From: JAKAGZ01 sp963772675
Lineage (GTDB): Bacteria > Bacteroidota > Ignavibacteria > Ignavibacteriales > Ignavibacteriaceae
Assembly: GCA_963772675.1 (NCBI GenBank)
Contig: CAVYYF010000010.1
Location: 186,001 to 250,000, forward strand
Reading direction: 5' to 3'
Length of the DNA: 64,000 bases
Both the position numbers and the translations under genes were made by a program. The notes beneath the pieces were generated by a model, which was given only the letters and a program-made list of their open reading frames with translations, made no database searches and was not told the DNA's origin. Shown here piece by piece: positions 24,934 through 34,231 of the stretch (the stretch's first letter is position 1; each line of letters opens with the position of its first letter).

Positions 24934-26541
24934 ATGCCAAAATTAGTTGTAGATGGACAAGAGATAGAGTTTAAACAAGGACAGACAATTATTGAAGCTG
25001 CAAGAGCAGCCGGAAATAATATTCCTCATTTTTGCTGGCATCCGAGTTTATCCGTTTCAGGTAACTGCCGCGTCTGTCTTGTTGAAGTTGAAAAAATGCC
25101 TAAACTGGTTATAGCTTGTTCAACACTTGCATCAGAAGGGATGGTTGTACATACTGCTTCAGAAAAAACACTCGCGGCAAGAAATGCTGTTATGGAATTC
25201 CTTTTGATCAATCATCCGCTTGATTGCCCGATTTGCGACGAAGCCGGCGAATGTAAGCTTCAGGATTATGCATATTCTCACAGTGTTGGTGAAAGCAGGT
25301 TCGTAGAAGAAAAAAATCACAAGAATAAAAGAGTAGAGCTCGGTCCGCGTGTAATGTTTGATGCTGAAAGATGTATATCCTGCTCGCGCTGTATCAGGTT
25401 TTGCGATGAAATTGCCGGCGCTCCTGAATTAACTTTTGTCAAGAGAGGTGATCGAGTTACAATCGTTACCTATCCCGGCAAGCAAATGGAAAATCCTTAC
25501 TCGATGAACACGATTGACATTTGTCCTGTTGGTGCTTTAACCAGCAGAGATTTTCGATTCAAAGCGAGAGTCTGGGATATGTCTTCAAACAAAACTATCT
25601 GCCAGGGCTGCGCAACCGGATGCAACACCGAGATGTGGGTTCGTAACAATGAAATTATGAGATTGACACCGAGACAAAATGATGATGTGAATAGCTACTG
25701 GATGTGCGATCACGGGAGACTTGAAACATTTAAATCAGTTAATTCCGATAACAGAATTGACGGACCTTATTTGAGAAGAGAGGGAACCCTTCAGAAAGTC
25801 GGCTGGGATGAAGCATTTGCTTCTGCATCTTCACAATTGAAACAGTTTGATAAAGATGAAATTGCATTTATCGGTTCAGCTTTTGCAACCTGTGAAGATA
25901 ATTATGTATTCGGAAAATTTGCTAATTCAGTTATTGGTTCAAAGCATCTCGATTTTATGCGGCACATCAATTCTGAGTTCGGAGATAAAATTCTCAGAAA
26001 GAACGATGTAACTCCGAATACTATGGGTACTGAATTAGTTGGTGTTTCTCCTTTAAAAGGAGGCCTGGATTTTAACGGAATAATACAGGGAATTAACGAC
26101 GGAAAGATTAAAGCGCTTTATTTAATTGAAGACGATATTATTTCTGCAAATCCTGATTTTGAAAATGTACTGGCGAAATTGAATTTGTTTATAGTTCACT
26201 CAACGAATTTCAACAGGACAACCGAACTTGCTGATCTTGTATTTCCGGCAGCAACCTACGCTGAAAAGAACGGAACAATGGTAAATTACCAGGGAAGAGT
26301 TCAGAGATTGATGCCTGCTGTCAGCACTGTTGAAATGGACAGAAGCCTCGAAGGAATGTCAATGAGCAGACTCGATAAATTCGGAACCCGGTTTGACAGA
26401 TGGGCAAAAGGAAATAAGCACGATGCGCGATCAACGTGGAAAATTATTGCAGGCCTTGCCTCGACTCTCGGAGGTAAATTCAAGTTCAATATGGCGGAAG
26501 AAGTTTTTAATGAAATGTCTAAAGAAGGTAGATGCATTTAA
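24934..26541 (+). CDS. nuoG: NADH-quinone oxidoreductase subunit G
   Basis: NuoG is the Fe-S and molybdopterin-fold subunit of the peripheral arm of complex I. Seen here are the [2Fe-2S] ferredoxin domain (HFCWHPSLSVSGNCRVC), the His-Cys domain (HPLDCPICDEAGECKLQDY), a 4Fe-4S region (CISCSRCIRFC, ICPVGALT) and the molybdopterin oxidoreductase Fe4S4 motif CQGCATGCNTEMW. The frame ends early: at 26527-26528 an extra G shifts it, and the remaining residues VDAFKGLDYDVIGDKGAMLK continue in another frame to 26611. Corrected length is about 558 residues, a short-type NuoG. Confidence 0.93.
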   Translation: MPKLVVDGQEIEFKQGQTIIEAARAAGNNIPHFCWHPSLSVSGNCRVCLVEVEKMPKLVIACSTLASEGMVVHTASEKTLAARNAVMEFLLINHPLDCPICDEAGECKLQDYAYSHSVGESRFVEEKNHKNKRVELGPRVMFDAERCISCSRCIRFCDEIAGAPELTFVKRGDRVTIVTYPGKQMENPYSMNTIDICPVGALTSRDFRFKARVWDMSSNKTICQGCATGCNTEMWVRNNEIMRLTPRQNDDVNSYWMCDHGRLETFKSVNSDNRIDGPYLRREGTLQKVGWDEAFASASSQLKQFDKDEIAFIGSAFATCEDNYVFGKFANSVIGSKHLDFMRHINSEFGDKILRKNDVTPNTMGTELVGVSPLKGGLDFNGIIQGINDGKIKALYLIEDDIISANPDFENVLAKLNLFIVHSTNFNRTTELADLVFPAATYAEKNGTMVNYQGRVQRLMPAVSTVEMDRSLEGMSMSRLDKFGTRFDRWAKGNKHDARSTWKIIAGLASTLGGKFKFNMAEEVFNEMSKEGRCI

Positions 26542-26611
26542 GGGATTGGATTACGATGTGATTGGCGATAAAGGTGCGATGCTAAAAACAGGTGTTGCTG
26601 AAAAAGCATAA
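26528..26611 (+). other. nuoG: Displaced C-terminal tail of NuoG
   Basis: This 27-codon stretch reads VDAFKGLDYDVIGDKGAMLK and a few more residues, then stops at 26611, 18 bases before nuoH. It continues the nuoG product after removal of one G from the GG at 26527-26528. It has no start codon of its own. Confidence 0.7.
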
Positions 26612-26629
26612 AACGGAGCAAAAGAATAA

Positions 26630-27661
26630 ATGAGCATTTGGGAAATAATAATTTTTAGCGTAATAAAAATTTTATTGCTGGTAACAGTAATATTATTGAC
26701 AGTGTCATACCTTGTTTATTTTGAAAGAAGAGTAAGTGCGTGGGCGCAGAACAGACTTGGTCCGAACCGCGTCGGCTGGGAAGGTGTCCTTCAACCTTTT
26801 GCAGATGTGCTTAAACTTTTATTGAAAGAAGATATTGTTCCCGACGCAGCAAATAAAACGCTACATACGCTCGCTCCTATGCTTGCACTCTTTGTTGCTT
26901 TTACAACTTACGCTGTAATTCCGTTCGGACCCGACCTGAAAGCTTTTGGTTATACAATTCCACTTGTTGTTGCAGATGTAAATATGGGAATTCTTTATAT
27001 ACTTGCTTTAACTTCACTTGGTGTTTACGCAATTACTTTTGCAGGATGGTCGTCCGGCAGCAAGTATTCTCTGCTTGGCGGAATAAGATCTTCTGCACAG
27101 ATGATCTCTTATGAAATTTCAATGGGATTTTCAATTGGCGGAGTTTTATTATTGTCGCAATCACTCAGACCTGAAGCAATAGTTGCTTCCCAGTCGGGAT
27201 GGATGTGGAATGCAATCATTCAGCCAATCGGCTTTATAACTTTTGTTGTTTCTGCTTTTGCTGAAACAAACCGTTTGCCTTTCGATCTTCCTGAAGCCGA
27301 GCCTGAACTGGTCGGCGGATTTCATACGGAGTACAGCAGTATGAAGTTTGCCGGATTCTTTCTGGCAGAATATGCGAATATGATTATTGCTTCAGCATTT
27401 ATTGTAACACTATATCTTGGCGGCTGGCATTTCCCTTATCTTGAAACCTTTGGTTTGCCTTACGGCTGGTATGTTGCTATTTCCGTTTTAACATTTATTT
27501 TCAAGCTTGTTTTACTTTTATTCTTCTTCCTTTGGGTAAGATGGAGCATACCGAGATTCAGGTACGACCAGTTAATGAACCTGGGATGGAAAGTAATGTT
27601 CCCGCTTTCTTTATTGAATATTCTTTGGGTTGCAGCATTAATAATGATTTTTAAAATTTAA
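26630..27661 (+). CDS. nuoH: NADH-quinone oxidoreductase subunit H
   Basis: NuoH is the membrane subunit that joins the peripheral arm to the proton-pumping arm and forms part of the quinone site. The 343-residue protein has about eight membrane segments. Motifs: RRVSAWAQNRLGPNRVGW, then ETNRLPFDLPEAEPELV near residue 215, then SMKFAGFFLAEYANM. A GAGCAAAAG site lies before the ATG. It is cotranscribed with nuoG and nuoI. Confidence 0.96.
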   Translation: MSIWEIIIFSVIKILLLVTVILLTVSYLVYFERRVSAWAQNRLGPNRVGWEGVLQPFADVLKLLLKEDIVPDAANKTLHTLAPMLALFVAFTTYAVIPFGPDLKAFGYTIPLVVADVNMGILYILALTSLGVYAITFAGWSSGSKYSLLGGIRSSAQMISYEISMGFSIGGVLLLSQSLRPEAIVASQSGWMWNAIIQPIGFITFVVSAFAETNRLPFDLPEAEPELVGGFHTEYSSMKFAGFFLAEYANMIIASAFIVTLYLGGWHFPYLETFGLPYGWYVAISVLTFIFKLVLLLFFFLWVRWSIPRFRYDQLMNLGWKVMFPLSLLNILWVAALIMIFKI

Positions 27662-27679
27662 GTTTGGTGCGGAGATTAG

Positions 27680-28174
27680 ATGGCTGATAAAAAAAGATTA
27701 AAAGATTTAACTTTCTGGCAGAAAGCATATATCCCTGAAATAGCGAAAGGATTAAAGCTGACTCTTGAGAATATGTTCAAGCCGAAGTTTACTTTGAAGT
27801 ATCCGGAAGAGAAATTTATTCCGACTGGTTCCTACCGCGGCAGGCCGGTTCTTGTGCAGGAAGAAGATGGCGGTGAAAGATGTGTTGCGTGCGGATTGTG
27901 TTCCAGAGTTTGCCCGGCGCTTGCAATTGAAGTGCAGGCTGCTGAAACCGAAAGAGAAAAAGAAAGATATCCCGAAAAATTTGAAATTAATATGATCCGC
28001 TGCATCTTCTGCGGATTCTGCGAAGAAGTTTGTCCCGAAGAAGCAATTGTGATGAGCAAGGATTACGAGCTTGCTTTCACAAACAGGGAAGATGCCATTT
28101 ACGGAAAAGAAAAATTACTTACCCCCGTTAGCCAGTTGCAGGATAGGATAGAGTTTTTGAGGCAGTATAAGTAA
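27680..28174 (+). CDS. nuoI: NADH-quinone oxidoreductase subunit I
   Basis: NuoI carries clusters N6a and N6b. Two 4Fe-4S motifs are present: CVACGLCSRVCP (about residues 72-83) and CIFCGFCEEVCP (about 111-122). The 164-residue length fits. The usual next genes nuoJ, K, L, M and N do not follow; the next 1.2 kb contains only a decayed reverse-strand gene. Those subunits, and nuoA to nuoF, must be elsewhere or missing. Confidence 0.95.
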   Translation: MADKKRLKDLTFWQKAYIPEIAKGLKLTLENMFKPKFTLKYPEEKFIPTGSYRGRPVLVQEEDGGERCVACGLCSRVCPALAIEVQAAETEREKERYPEKFEINMIRCIFCGFCEEVCPEEAIVMSKDYELAFTNREDAIYGKEKLLTPVSQLQDRIEFLRQYK

Positions 28175-28287
28175 AACATATAAATATCACCCTCTTAGGA
28201 GAGAAAGATTTCTTATCAGTTAATTCTTCATTGTTGTTTCTAATAATCAGTTTGAACCTATTAATTGGCCAGCCACTATTTCTTTTC

Positions 28288-29175
28288 TTAAGAGCTTAAT
28301 GTAACATCTTTAGGTTCAATCAAATACATATTTGGCATAATATTTACAGTATTATGTACAAAAGGTACGTAAAAAAAGTTACTAACCAACTCAATATTAA
28401 AAATTTTATTAAACTTATTATTAGCTAAATCTTTATAAGAAATATTTAATTTTAATATAGGAAATGCAGCATCCTTTAATTTCTTACGTATAATTCTTTT
28501 TCTAATATCTTATTTGGGTTTGCTTCATCTCGTAACATTAAATAGAGAAATATTGTATAAAGATGGCAATAATAAGTAGGCAGGTTTATTCCTAAATATA
28601 TATTTTCCCCCGTAGCTGATAATAAAAAATTAGAACTTCTTTCTCTGTTTTCAAGTTTCACATAATAAGTGTGATCTCTAAGATTTTGAACATTTGAGCT
28701 TAATACTAGTTCATATGAGGAATAATAAGTAATATCAAATTCTTTCGAGTTATCTTTTACTTTAAGTATTTTTATTGCTTTTTCAGATGTTATACTCAAA
28801 ATTGTATTTAACTTGAATTGCGGCTGCAAATCCGACATTGAATATTTTAAGTTCCGGAAGTCTATCTACATTATCCCTAATATCAGTAAAGGCAAATTTA
28901 TAATTATCCATGTCTTGTTGGCACGACCCATAAAGTTCCCTTATCAATGTACAATTCCGGCTTATATATCGCTTCTAGCTGTTTATCAGTCTGTGAAACT
29001 CGTATAAGTGTAATCCTTAAAGTAATAACAGCAAGTGCAACTGCTAAGATGTAAAATGGGAATTTATAAATATTAAATAAATTATTGAATCCTTGGTATA
29101 ATTTTAAGAAAGACTATCTTGAAAAGATATTATAGAATCATTAATACTGATGAAATTAGGATACCCAAATAACAA
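28288..29175 (-). pseudogene. Decayed membrane-anchored protein gene
   Basis: Reading the minus strand, coding-like peptides follow each other in order but in different frames. They are GYPNFISINDSIISFQDSLS, then a hydrophobic segment YKFPFYILAVALAVITLRIT, then QTDKQLEAIYKPELYIDKG, then NYKFAFTDIRDNVDRLPEL. The longest intact piece (28476-28838) runs from MSDLQPQFKLN to EKELYVRN, and FPILKLNISYKDLANNKF then leads to the end near 28288. At least four single-base shifts separate the pieces. A TTG near 29175 could be the start. The intact protein would be about 290 residues with one N-terminal membrane anchor. I do not recognise the family. Confidence 0.6.
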
Positions 29176-29438
29176 TCCTAGTATGTTATGAAATTAAATG
29201 AATTAAGAGGTTTGTTTATATATTCAATATATTTTTATGCCTCAATTATTATGTTAATATGATATTTTAGGATAATAGGCTGAATTGGATAAAGGGAATA
29301 GATAAATAATTTTGTTCATTTTGTTTCCCGCTTTTAGAGACAAAATAATTCTTTTCTCAACTTTTAGCAATTGGGATTTTACTTTTTAACTCCTATCCCT
29401 TATATTAAAAAATAACTCACAAGAAAAACGAGGGGATA

Positions 29439-30977
29439 ATGCTCTCAAAGATATTTTCCAGCGCAACAGTTGGAATTGACGCTTATATTGTTGAAGTAGA
29501 AACACACTGCGAAAAACACGTACCCGGGTTTATAATTGTCGGTCTGCCGGACAATGCAGTAAAAGAAAGCCGCGAACGTGTAACAGCAGCAATAAAAAAC
29601 AGCGAATTTGAATTCCCGTTAAAAAAGATAACAATAAATCTCGCTCCTGCAGACATCAAAAAAGAAGGAAGCTCGTTCGATCTGCCAATTGCGATTGGAA
29701 TTCTCTCTGCAATCGAAGAAATTAAGCTTGATTTATTAAACGATACAATTTTTCTCGGTGAGCTTTCTCTTGATGGTGCGCTTCGTCCGATCAAAGGCGC
29801 TTTGCCCATTTCAGTTGAAGCAAGAAAGAAGGGAATAAAAAATATTATTCTTCCCAAAGAATCAGCTATTGAAGCATCGATAGTTGATGGAATAAATGTT
29901 TACGGAATGGACAATCTTTCCGAGGTCGTTAAGTTTTTAAATGGTGAGATAGAAAAAGAAAGGATTGTTACAGATAAAGAAGAACTGTTTTCAAAAGTAA
30001 ACGCCTATCATCTCGATTTTTCAGATGTAAAAGGACAGGAAAATGTAAAGAGAGCGCTGGAAGTAGCTGCAGCCGGTGCGCATAATATTATTATGATCGG
30101 CCCGCCCGGAAGCGGAAAAACAATGCTGGCAAAAAGAATTCCTTCAATCCTTCCGCCAATGACTTTTGAAGAAGCACTTGAAACAACGAAGATACATTCC
30201 ATTGCAGGAATAATTCCGAAAGATCACGCATTGATAACCGAAAGGCCTTTCAGGAGTCCGCATCACACTGTTTCGGATGCCGCACTTGTTGGCGGCGGAT
30301 CATTTCCAAGACCGGGCGAAGTTTCTTATTCGCATCACGGAGTTTTATTTCTGGATGAACTTCCTGAATTTAAAAAGAACGTGCTGGAAGTAATGAGGCA
30401 GCCTCTGGAAGATTCGAAAGTTACCGTAAGCAGATCGAAACTATCTCTGGAATTTCCCGCCAACTTTATGCTTGCCGCTGCGATGAATCCATGTCCCTGT
30501 GGGTTTTTCACAGATCCTGAAAAAGAATGTACCTGTGCCCCGCAGCAGATACAAAGGTATATGTCAAAAATTTCTGGTCCTCTGCTTGATAGGATTGATA
30601 TTCACATTGAAGTCCCTGCAGTTAAATACAAAGAACTTTCCGCAGAAACAAAAAGTGAAAAGTCGATAAATGTTCGTGAAAGAGTAATCAAAGCAAGACA
30701 AATTCAGCTTGAAAGATTCAAGGATGTAAAACATATCTATAATAATGGTGATATGGGTTCAAAAGAGGTGAGGCAATACTGTAAGCTCGATTCTGCCGGC
30801 TCGGAGCTTTTGAAAATGGCAATGACAAAACTCGGATTATCAGCTAGAGCGTATGACAGGATTTTGAAAGTCAGCAGAACTATTGCAGATCTTGAAGGCT
30901 CTGAAGGAATTTTATCTCAGCACATAAGCGAAGCAATTCAATACAGGAGTTTAGACAGGGAGTTGTGGAAGCATTGA
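29439..30977 (+). CDS. comM: YifB/ComM family AAA ATPase
   Basis: The 512-residue Mg-chelatase-like AAA+ protein has an N-terminal Lon-protease-like domain (about residues 20-170), Walker A GPPGSGKT at 221-228, the motif RPFRSPHHTVSDAALVGGG, Walker B FLDELPEF, and a C-terminal Mg_chelatase domain with a Cys-rich insert (CPCGFFTDPEKECTC). In naturally transformable bacteria ComM is a branch-migration helicase acting on integrated DNA. A GAGGGG site precedes the ATG. Confidence 0.93.
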   Translation: MLSKIFSSATVGIDAYIVEVETHCEKHVPGFIIVGLPDNAVKESRERVTAAIKNSEFEFPLKKITINLAPADIKKEGSSFDLPIAIGILSAIEEIKLDLLNDTIFLGELSLDGALRPIKGALPISVEARKKGIKNIILPKESAIEASIVDGINVYGMDNLSEVVKFLNGEIEKERIVTDKEELFSKVNAYHLDFSDVKGQENVKRALEVAAAGAHNIIMIGPPGSGKTMLAKRIPSILPPMTFEEALETTKIHSIAGIIPKDHALITERPFRSPHHTVSDAALVGGGSFPRPGEVSYSHHGVLFLDELPEFKKNVLEVMRQPLEDSKVTVSRSKLSLEFPANFMLAAAMNPCPCGFFTDPEKECTCAPQQIQRYMSKISGPLLDRIDIHIEVPAVKYKELSAETKSEKSINVRERVIKARQIQLERFKDVKHIYNNGDMGSKEVRQYCKLDSAGSELLKMAMTKLGLSARAYDRILKVSRTIADLEGSEGILSQHISEAIQYRSLDRELWKH

Positions 30978-30990
30978 GGGAATTGAATAA

Positions 30991-31003
30991 AACCTCGGAG
31001 GTT
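30991..31003. repeat. REP-like palindrome upstream of the transposase
   Basis: AACCTCGGAGGTT lies 14 bases after comM and 27 bases before the transposase gene. Extended to AAAACCTC-G-GAGGTTTT it is fully symmetric. Two more copies follow the transposase. Confidence 0.75.
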
Positions 31004-31029
31004 TTGTTAATTACTTAAGCAAAAATTTT

Positions 31030-31584
31030 ATGAATAGGGAACGTAACTTTTATAAGAATACATACCATCATTTATACAATAGGGGTGCAAACAAACAACT
31101 AATCTTTTTCGAAAATGAAAATTATCACTACTTTTTAAGAAGGCTTAAACATTATAAAAATAAATATCAAATTGAGATATTAACATATTGTTTAATGCCG
31201 AATCATTTTCATTTGTTTGTAAGACAACTAACCGAAGAATATTCTATTTCAATGTTCCTATCAGCGTTGTTAAATTCGTATACTAAATCTATCAATAAGA
31301 AATATCTTAAGTCAGGTACGTTATTTGAGAGCAAAACAAAGAATAAACAAATATCCGATGAAGGTTATTTTATTTGGGTTATAAAATATATACTTGAAAA
31401 TCCGGTTAAAGCCGGTCTGGTGAAAGACATTTATGAATGGGAATTCTCAAATGCAAAGGACTTGCTTGGTCTTGGGGCAGGATATTTGACGAATATCAAA
31501 ACAGTAAAATCATTTTTCCAAAATGAAAGCCAAATGATTGAATTTCTGATAGATAAAAAGATAAAGGTAAATTATGAATTTTAG
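31030..31584 (+). mobile_element. REP-associated tyrosine transposase (RAYT)
   Basis: This 184-residue Y1-type HUH transposase is of the IS200-related RAYT class. The N-terminal region YHHLYNRGANKQLIF is typical. The metal-binding HUH is in MPNHFHLFVRQ (about residue 60), and the catalytic Tyr is probably in the late helix EGYFIWVIKYILENP. The gene is framed by three copies of a 13-base palindrome, one before and two after, which fits RAYTs acting on their own REP sequences. It is a single gene with no IS terminal repeats in the usual sense. Confidence 0.85.
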
Positions 31585-31587
31585 TAG

Positions 31588-31618
31588 AACCTCCGAGGTT
31601 TTCAGAACCTCGGAGGTT
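31588..31618. repeat. Inverted pair of REP-like palindromes (BIME-like)
   Basis: AACCTCCGAGGTT (31588-31600) and AACCTCGGAGGTT (31606-31618) are exact reverse complements separated by five bases. The pair can therefore fold into a 13-base stem while each half is itself nearly palindromic. It starts three bases after the transposase stop codon. Confidence 0.75.
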
Positions 31619-31732
31619 TGACTATCACAACATAACCTGGAAATTTGCCTGTAATTCTTTGCTAATATTATTGATTAAAGTTAAAATATGAGTGATATTT
31701 AGCACTAAAGTTTTTGCATTTTAAGGAATCCG

Positions 31733-33754
31733 ATGAAAGAAATACGTGAAAAGATAAACGGCATAGATGAACAGTTGCTAAAGCTCCTTTCCGAAAGAAG
31801 GAAATTAAGCCTTGAAATAATTAAGCTCAAAAACAAAAATAATTCATCTATTCGTGACAAAGAGAGAGAAAAAAAACTACTGACCAAGCTCACAGAAATC
31901 GGGAGAGAATACGGACTGGATTCTTTTTATGTCTCAAAGATCTTTAACGAGATTATTAGTGATTCTTTGAAGATTCAAAATAAATTTGTGCTCGATTCTG
32001 CGAATACACAAGGTAGAAATGATGTAATGACAGTGGCCATCCAGGGCATCGAGGGTTCTTACAGTTATCTGGCAACAGAAAAGTTCTTTAGTAGCTCAGG
32101 AAAACTTATCCATTACGAAAAATTTATGAGCTTCGATGAAGTAATTGAAGCGGTTGAAGAATCGTCTGCAGATTTTGCGGTGCTTCCGATTGAAAATACT
32201 ACTTCCGGAAGCATTAACGATGTTTATGATTTATTAACAAACAGCAATCTTCACATTGTAGGCGAGGAAATTTATCCTGTAAAACATTGCTTGATTGGTA
32301 TTGAAGATATTCCGTTGGCAAAGATTACAAAAGTTTTTACTCACTTTCAGGCAGCAAGACAATGCAGCAGGTTTTTACGATCTATTCCCCAAGCAGTTGT
32401 GGAATATTCAGAAGATACTGCAAAGTCTGTTGAATTTATTAAGAACGAGAGAAAGAAAGAATATGCTGCAATAGCAAGCAGGGAAGCAGCCGATATATTT
32501 GGCCTTACAATTCTTAAAGAAGAAATAGCTAATCAGCAGGGAAACTTTACACGTTTTGTGGTTTGTTCTAAAAATCCGATTGCTGTAGATGAAAGGATCC
32601 CCACTAAAACTTCATTGATACTTGCGACTTCACACAAATCAGGCTCACTCGTTGAAGCGCTTTCTGTCTTTCGTGAGTTCAACATAAATATGACCAAGCT
32701 TGAATCGCGGCCTATTATCGGCAATCCGTGGGAAGAAATGTTTTATCTTGATTTCCAGGGAAATATTCAGGATCAGAAAGTGAAAAGCCTTCTGGATAAA
32801 CTAGGTAAATATACAAGATACCTGAAAATACTTGGTTGTTATCCCGCAAAAGATTTAGAAAAAACAAAGGTGGAAAAGGTTTTTCCAAAGGAGAAGGAAA
32901 CTAAAGAACCGGAAGAAGTTCTTCCTTTATTAAAAGAGGAGAAAAAATCTTCTAAAAAAATTTCTTATAAACTTGCAAGCAGAGATTATAAAAGTGAAGA
33001 CACGGTAATTTCTGTAAGAGGTATTAAAATCGGTGGTGGAAGTTTTATAGTTATCGCCGGGCCATGTTCAGTAGAATCAGAAGAACAGATTATGAGCTGT
33101 GCAAGAGAGGTGAAAGAGAACTACGGACATATTTTACGGGGCGGATGTTTTAAGCCAAGGACTTCTCCTTATGCGTTTCAGGGCCTGGGGCTTGATGCGT
33201 TGGCTTTTCTAAAATCTGCCGGTGATGTATATGATCTTCCTGTAATAACAGAAGTTCTTTCAATAGATCAAATTGAAAAAGTGGCTGAGAAATCGGATAT
33301 ACTTCAAATCGGGGCGAGAAACATGCAAAACTTTTCTCTATTATCCGAAGTTGGGAAATCACTCAGGCCTGTTATGTTGAAAAGGGGGATGATGGCTTCA
33401 ATCGATGAATTTCTCAACGCTGCTGAATATATTCTTGCAAGAGGTAACAGGCAGGTAATACTTTGTGAACGCGGAATAAGAACTTTTGAAACAGCAACGC
33501 GGAACACACTTGATCTCAGTGCAATTCCTGTCCTGAAAGAGCTAAGCCATCTTCCCGTAATTGTTGATCCCTCACATGCTGTGGGAATGAGGGATAAGGT
33601 TATTCCGCTGGCCAAGGCTGCCAAAGCCGTAGGTGCCGATGGAGTAATGGTTGAAATACATCCAAATCCTGAAGAAGCCTTGAGTGACGGAGCACAATCA
33701 CTCCGGTTTGAACAGTTTGGTACACTTATGCGGGAAATGGAAAAGATAAATTGA
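31733..33754 (+). CDS. Chorismate mutase / prephenate dehydratase / DAHP synthase fusion
   Basis: The 673-residue protein joins three aromatic-pathway enzymes. An AroQ-type chorismate mutase fills residues about 1-85 (REKINGIDEQLLKLLSERRK). Prephenate dehydratase runs about 100-280, with catalytic TRF at 273-275. An ACT domain (about 292-370) keeps the phenylalanine-binding ESRP at 324-327. A charged Lys/Glu linker (about 373-415) leads to a type I-beta DAHP synthase (about 430-673), with AGPCSVES at 442-449 and GGCFKPRTSPYAFQGLG. It would catalyse the first step of the shikimate pathway and the two steps leading to phenylpyruvate. Phenylalanine feedback through the ACT domain is likely for the dehydratase and possible for the synthase. 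Confidence 0.93.
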   Translation: MKEIREKINGIDEQLLKLLSERRKLSLEIIKLKNKNNSSIRDKEREKKLLTKLTEIGREYGLDSFYVSKIFNEIISDSLKIQNKFVLDSANTQGRNDVMTVAIQGIEGSYSYLATEKFFSSSGKLIHYEKFMSFDEVIEAVEESSADFAVLPIENTTSGSINDVYDLLTNSNLHIVGEEIYPVKHCLIGIEDIPLAKITKVFTHFQAARQCSRFLRSIPQAVVEYSEDTAKSVEFIKNERKKEYAAIASREAADIFGLTILKEEIANQQGNFTRFVVCSKNPIAVDERIPTKTSLILATSHKSGSLVEALSVFREFNINMTKLESRPIIGNPWEEMFYLDFQGNIQDQKVKSLLDKLGKYTRYLKILGCYPAKDLEKTKVEKVFPKEKETKEPEEVLPLLKEEKKSSKKISYKLASRDYKSEDTVISVRGIKIGGGSFIVIAGPCSVESEEQIMSCAREVKENYGHILRGGCFKPRTSPYAFQGLGLDALAFLKSAGDVYDLPVITEVLSIDQIEKVAEKSDILQIGARNMQNFSLLSEVGKSLRPVMLKRGMMASIDEFLNAAEYILARGNRQVILCERGIRTFETATRNTLDLSAIPVLKELSHLPVIVDPSHAVGMRDKVIPLAKAAKAVGADGVMVEIHPNPEEALSDGAQSLRFEQFGTLMREMEKIN

Positions 33755-33796
33755 GAATTTTTGAAGGAAAGCCACTTTTTCTCTAGAATTTAAATT

Positions 33797-33907
33797 TTAT
33801 TCCGATTCTTTTACTGGAATACTTTCCTGAATTTTGGTGTAAAATTCATCAAAAATCTCACACTTTAATTCATCAATTCTTGAAATAAGACGCGAAGAAG
33901 TTTGCAT
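33797..33907 (-). CDS. Possible 36-residue small protein
   Basis: A minus-strand ATG frame reads MQTSSRLISRIDELKCEIFD and sixteen further residues to a TAA. The composition is like an amphipathic helical peptide. No convincing ribosome-binding site precedes it. It lies in the 196-base gap between the aromatic fusion gene and tRNA-Tyr and may be chance. Confidence 0.25.
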   Translation of the reverse strand: MQTSSRLISRIDELKCEIFDEFYTKIQESIPVKESE

Positions 33908-33932
33908 TTAATTCGAATTACGGATATATTTG
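33901..33932 (+). promoter_or_regulatory. Candidate promoter of the tRNA cluster
   Basis: TATATTTG at 33925-33932 fits the Bacteroidetes -7 element TAnnTTTG, and a TTTG lies 20 bases before it (33901-33904). The start of tRNA-Tyr is 18 bases downstream. The match is suggestive only. Confidence 0.35.
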
Positions 33933-33950
33933 ATGCTCGTTTCTAAAAAT

Positions 33951-34034
33951 GGGCGGACGCCGGAGTTGGAGAGCCGGGGCGGACTGTAAATCCGTTGGCT
34001 GACGCCTTTGGGGGTTCGAATCCCTCGCCGCCCA
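33951..34034 (+). tRNA. tRNA-Tyr (GTA)
   Basis: The 84-base class II tRNA has anticodon loop CTGTAAA, a long variable arm and a T arm GGGGG-TTCGAAT-CCCTC. The acceptor stem pairs GGGCGG with CCGCCC, then discriminator A; the seventh pair is a mismatch. CCA is not encoded. It is the first of four tRNAs before secE. Confidence 0.92.
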
Positions 34035-34231
34035 CAGGTGATTTGAACTTTAAGGAAATAAAAAAATTATTACAAATTTTTTTTGCCTTTTTGTAAAAAT
34101 TATTCTTTAGTACAATATTTTAGTTCATTTATATTTTGGTAATGAAGTGGTCTGGAATGCGTGAATCTCCCATCAATGTTTTTAGATATTAAAGTGCTTA
34201 TTTAAAACATTAAAAGAGAATAGCGAAAATT

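Noticed and set aside
28175..28287. Remnant of nuoJ after nuoI
   Set aside because: No frame on the plus strand gives membrane segments or NuoJ-like peptides.
30991..31618. CRISPR-like array from repeated palindromes
   Set aside because: Only three 13-base copies with irregular spacing around a transposase gene; this is a REP arrangement, and no cas genes or spacers are present.
34070..34096. TTACAAA/TTTGTAA inverted repeat after tRNA-Tyr as a terminator
   Set aside because: The stem is purely AT-rich with no T-run in the right place, and downstream tRNAs probably share the transcript.
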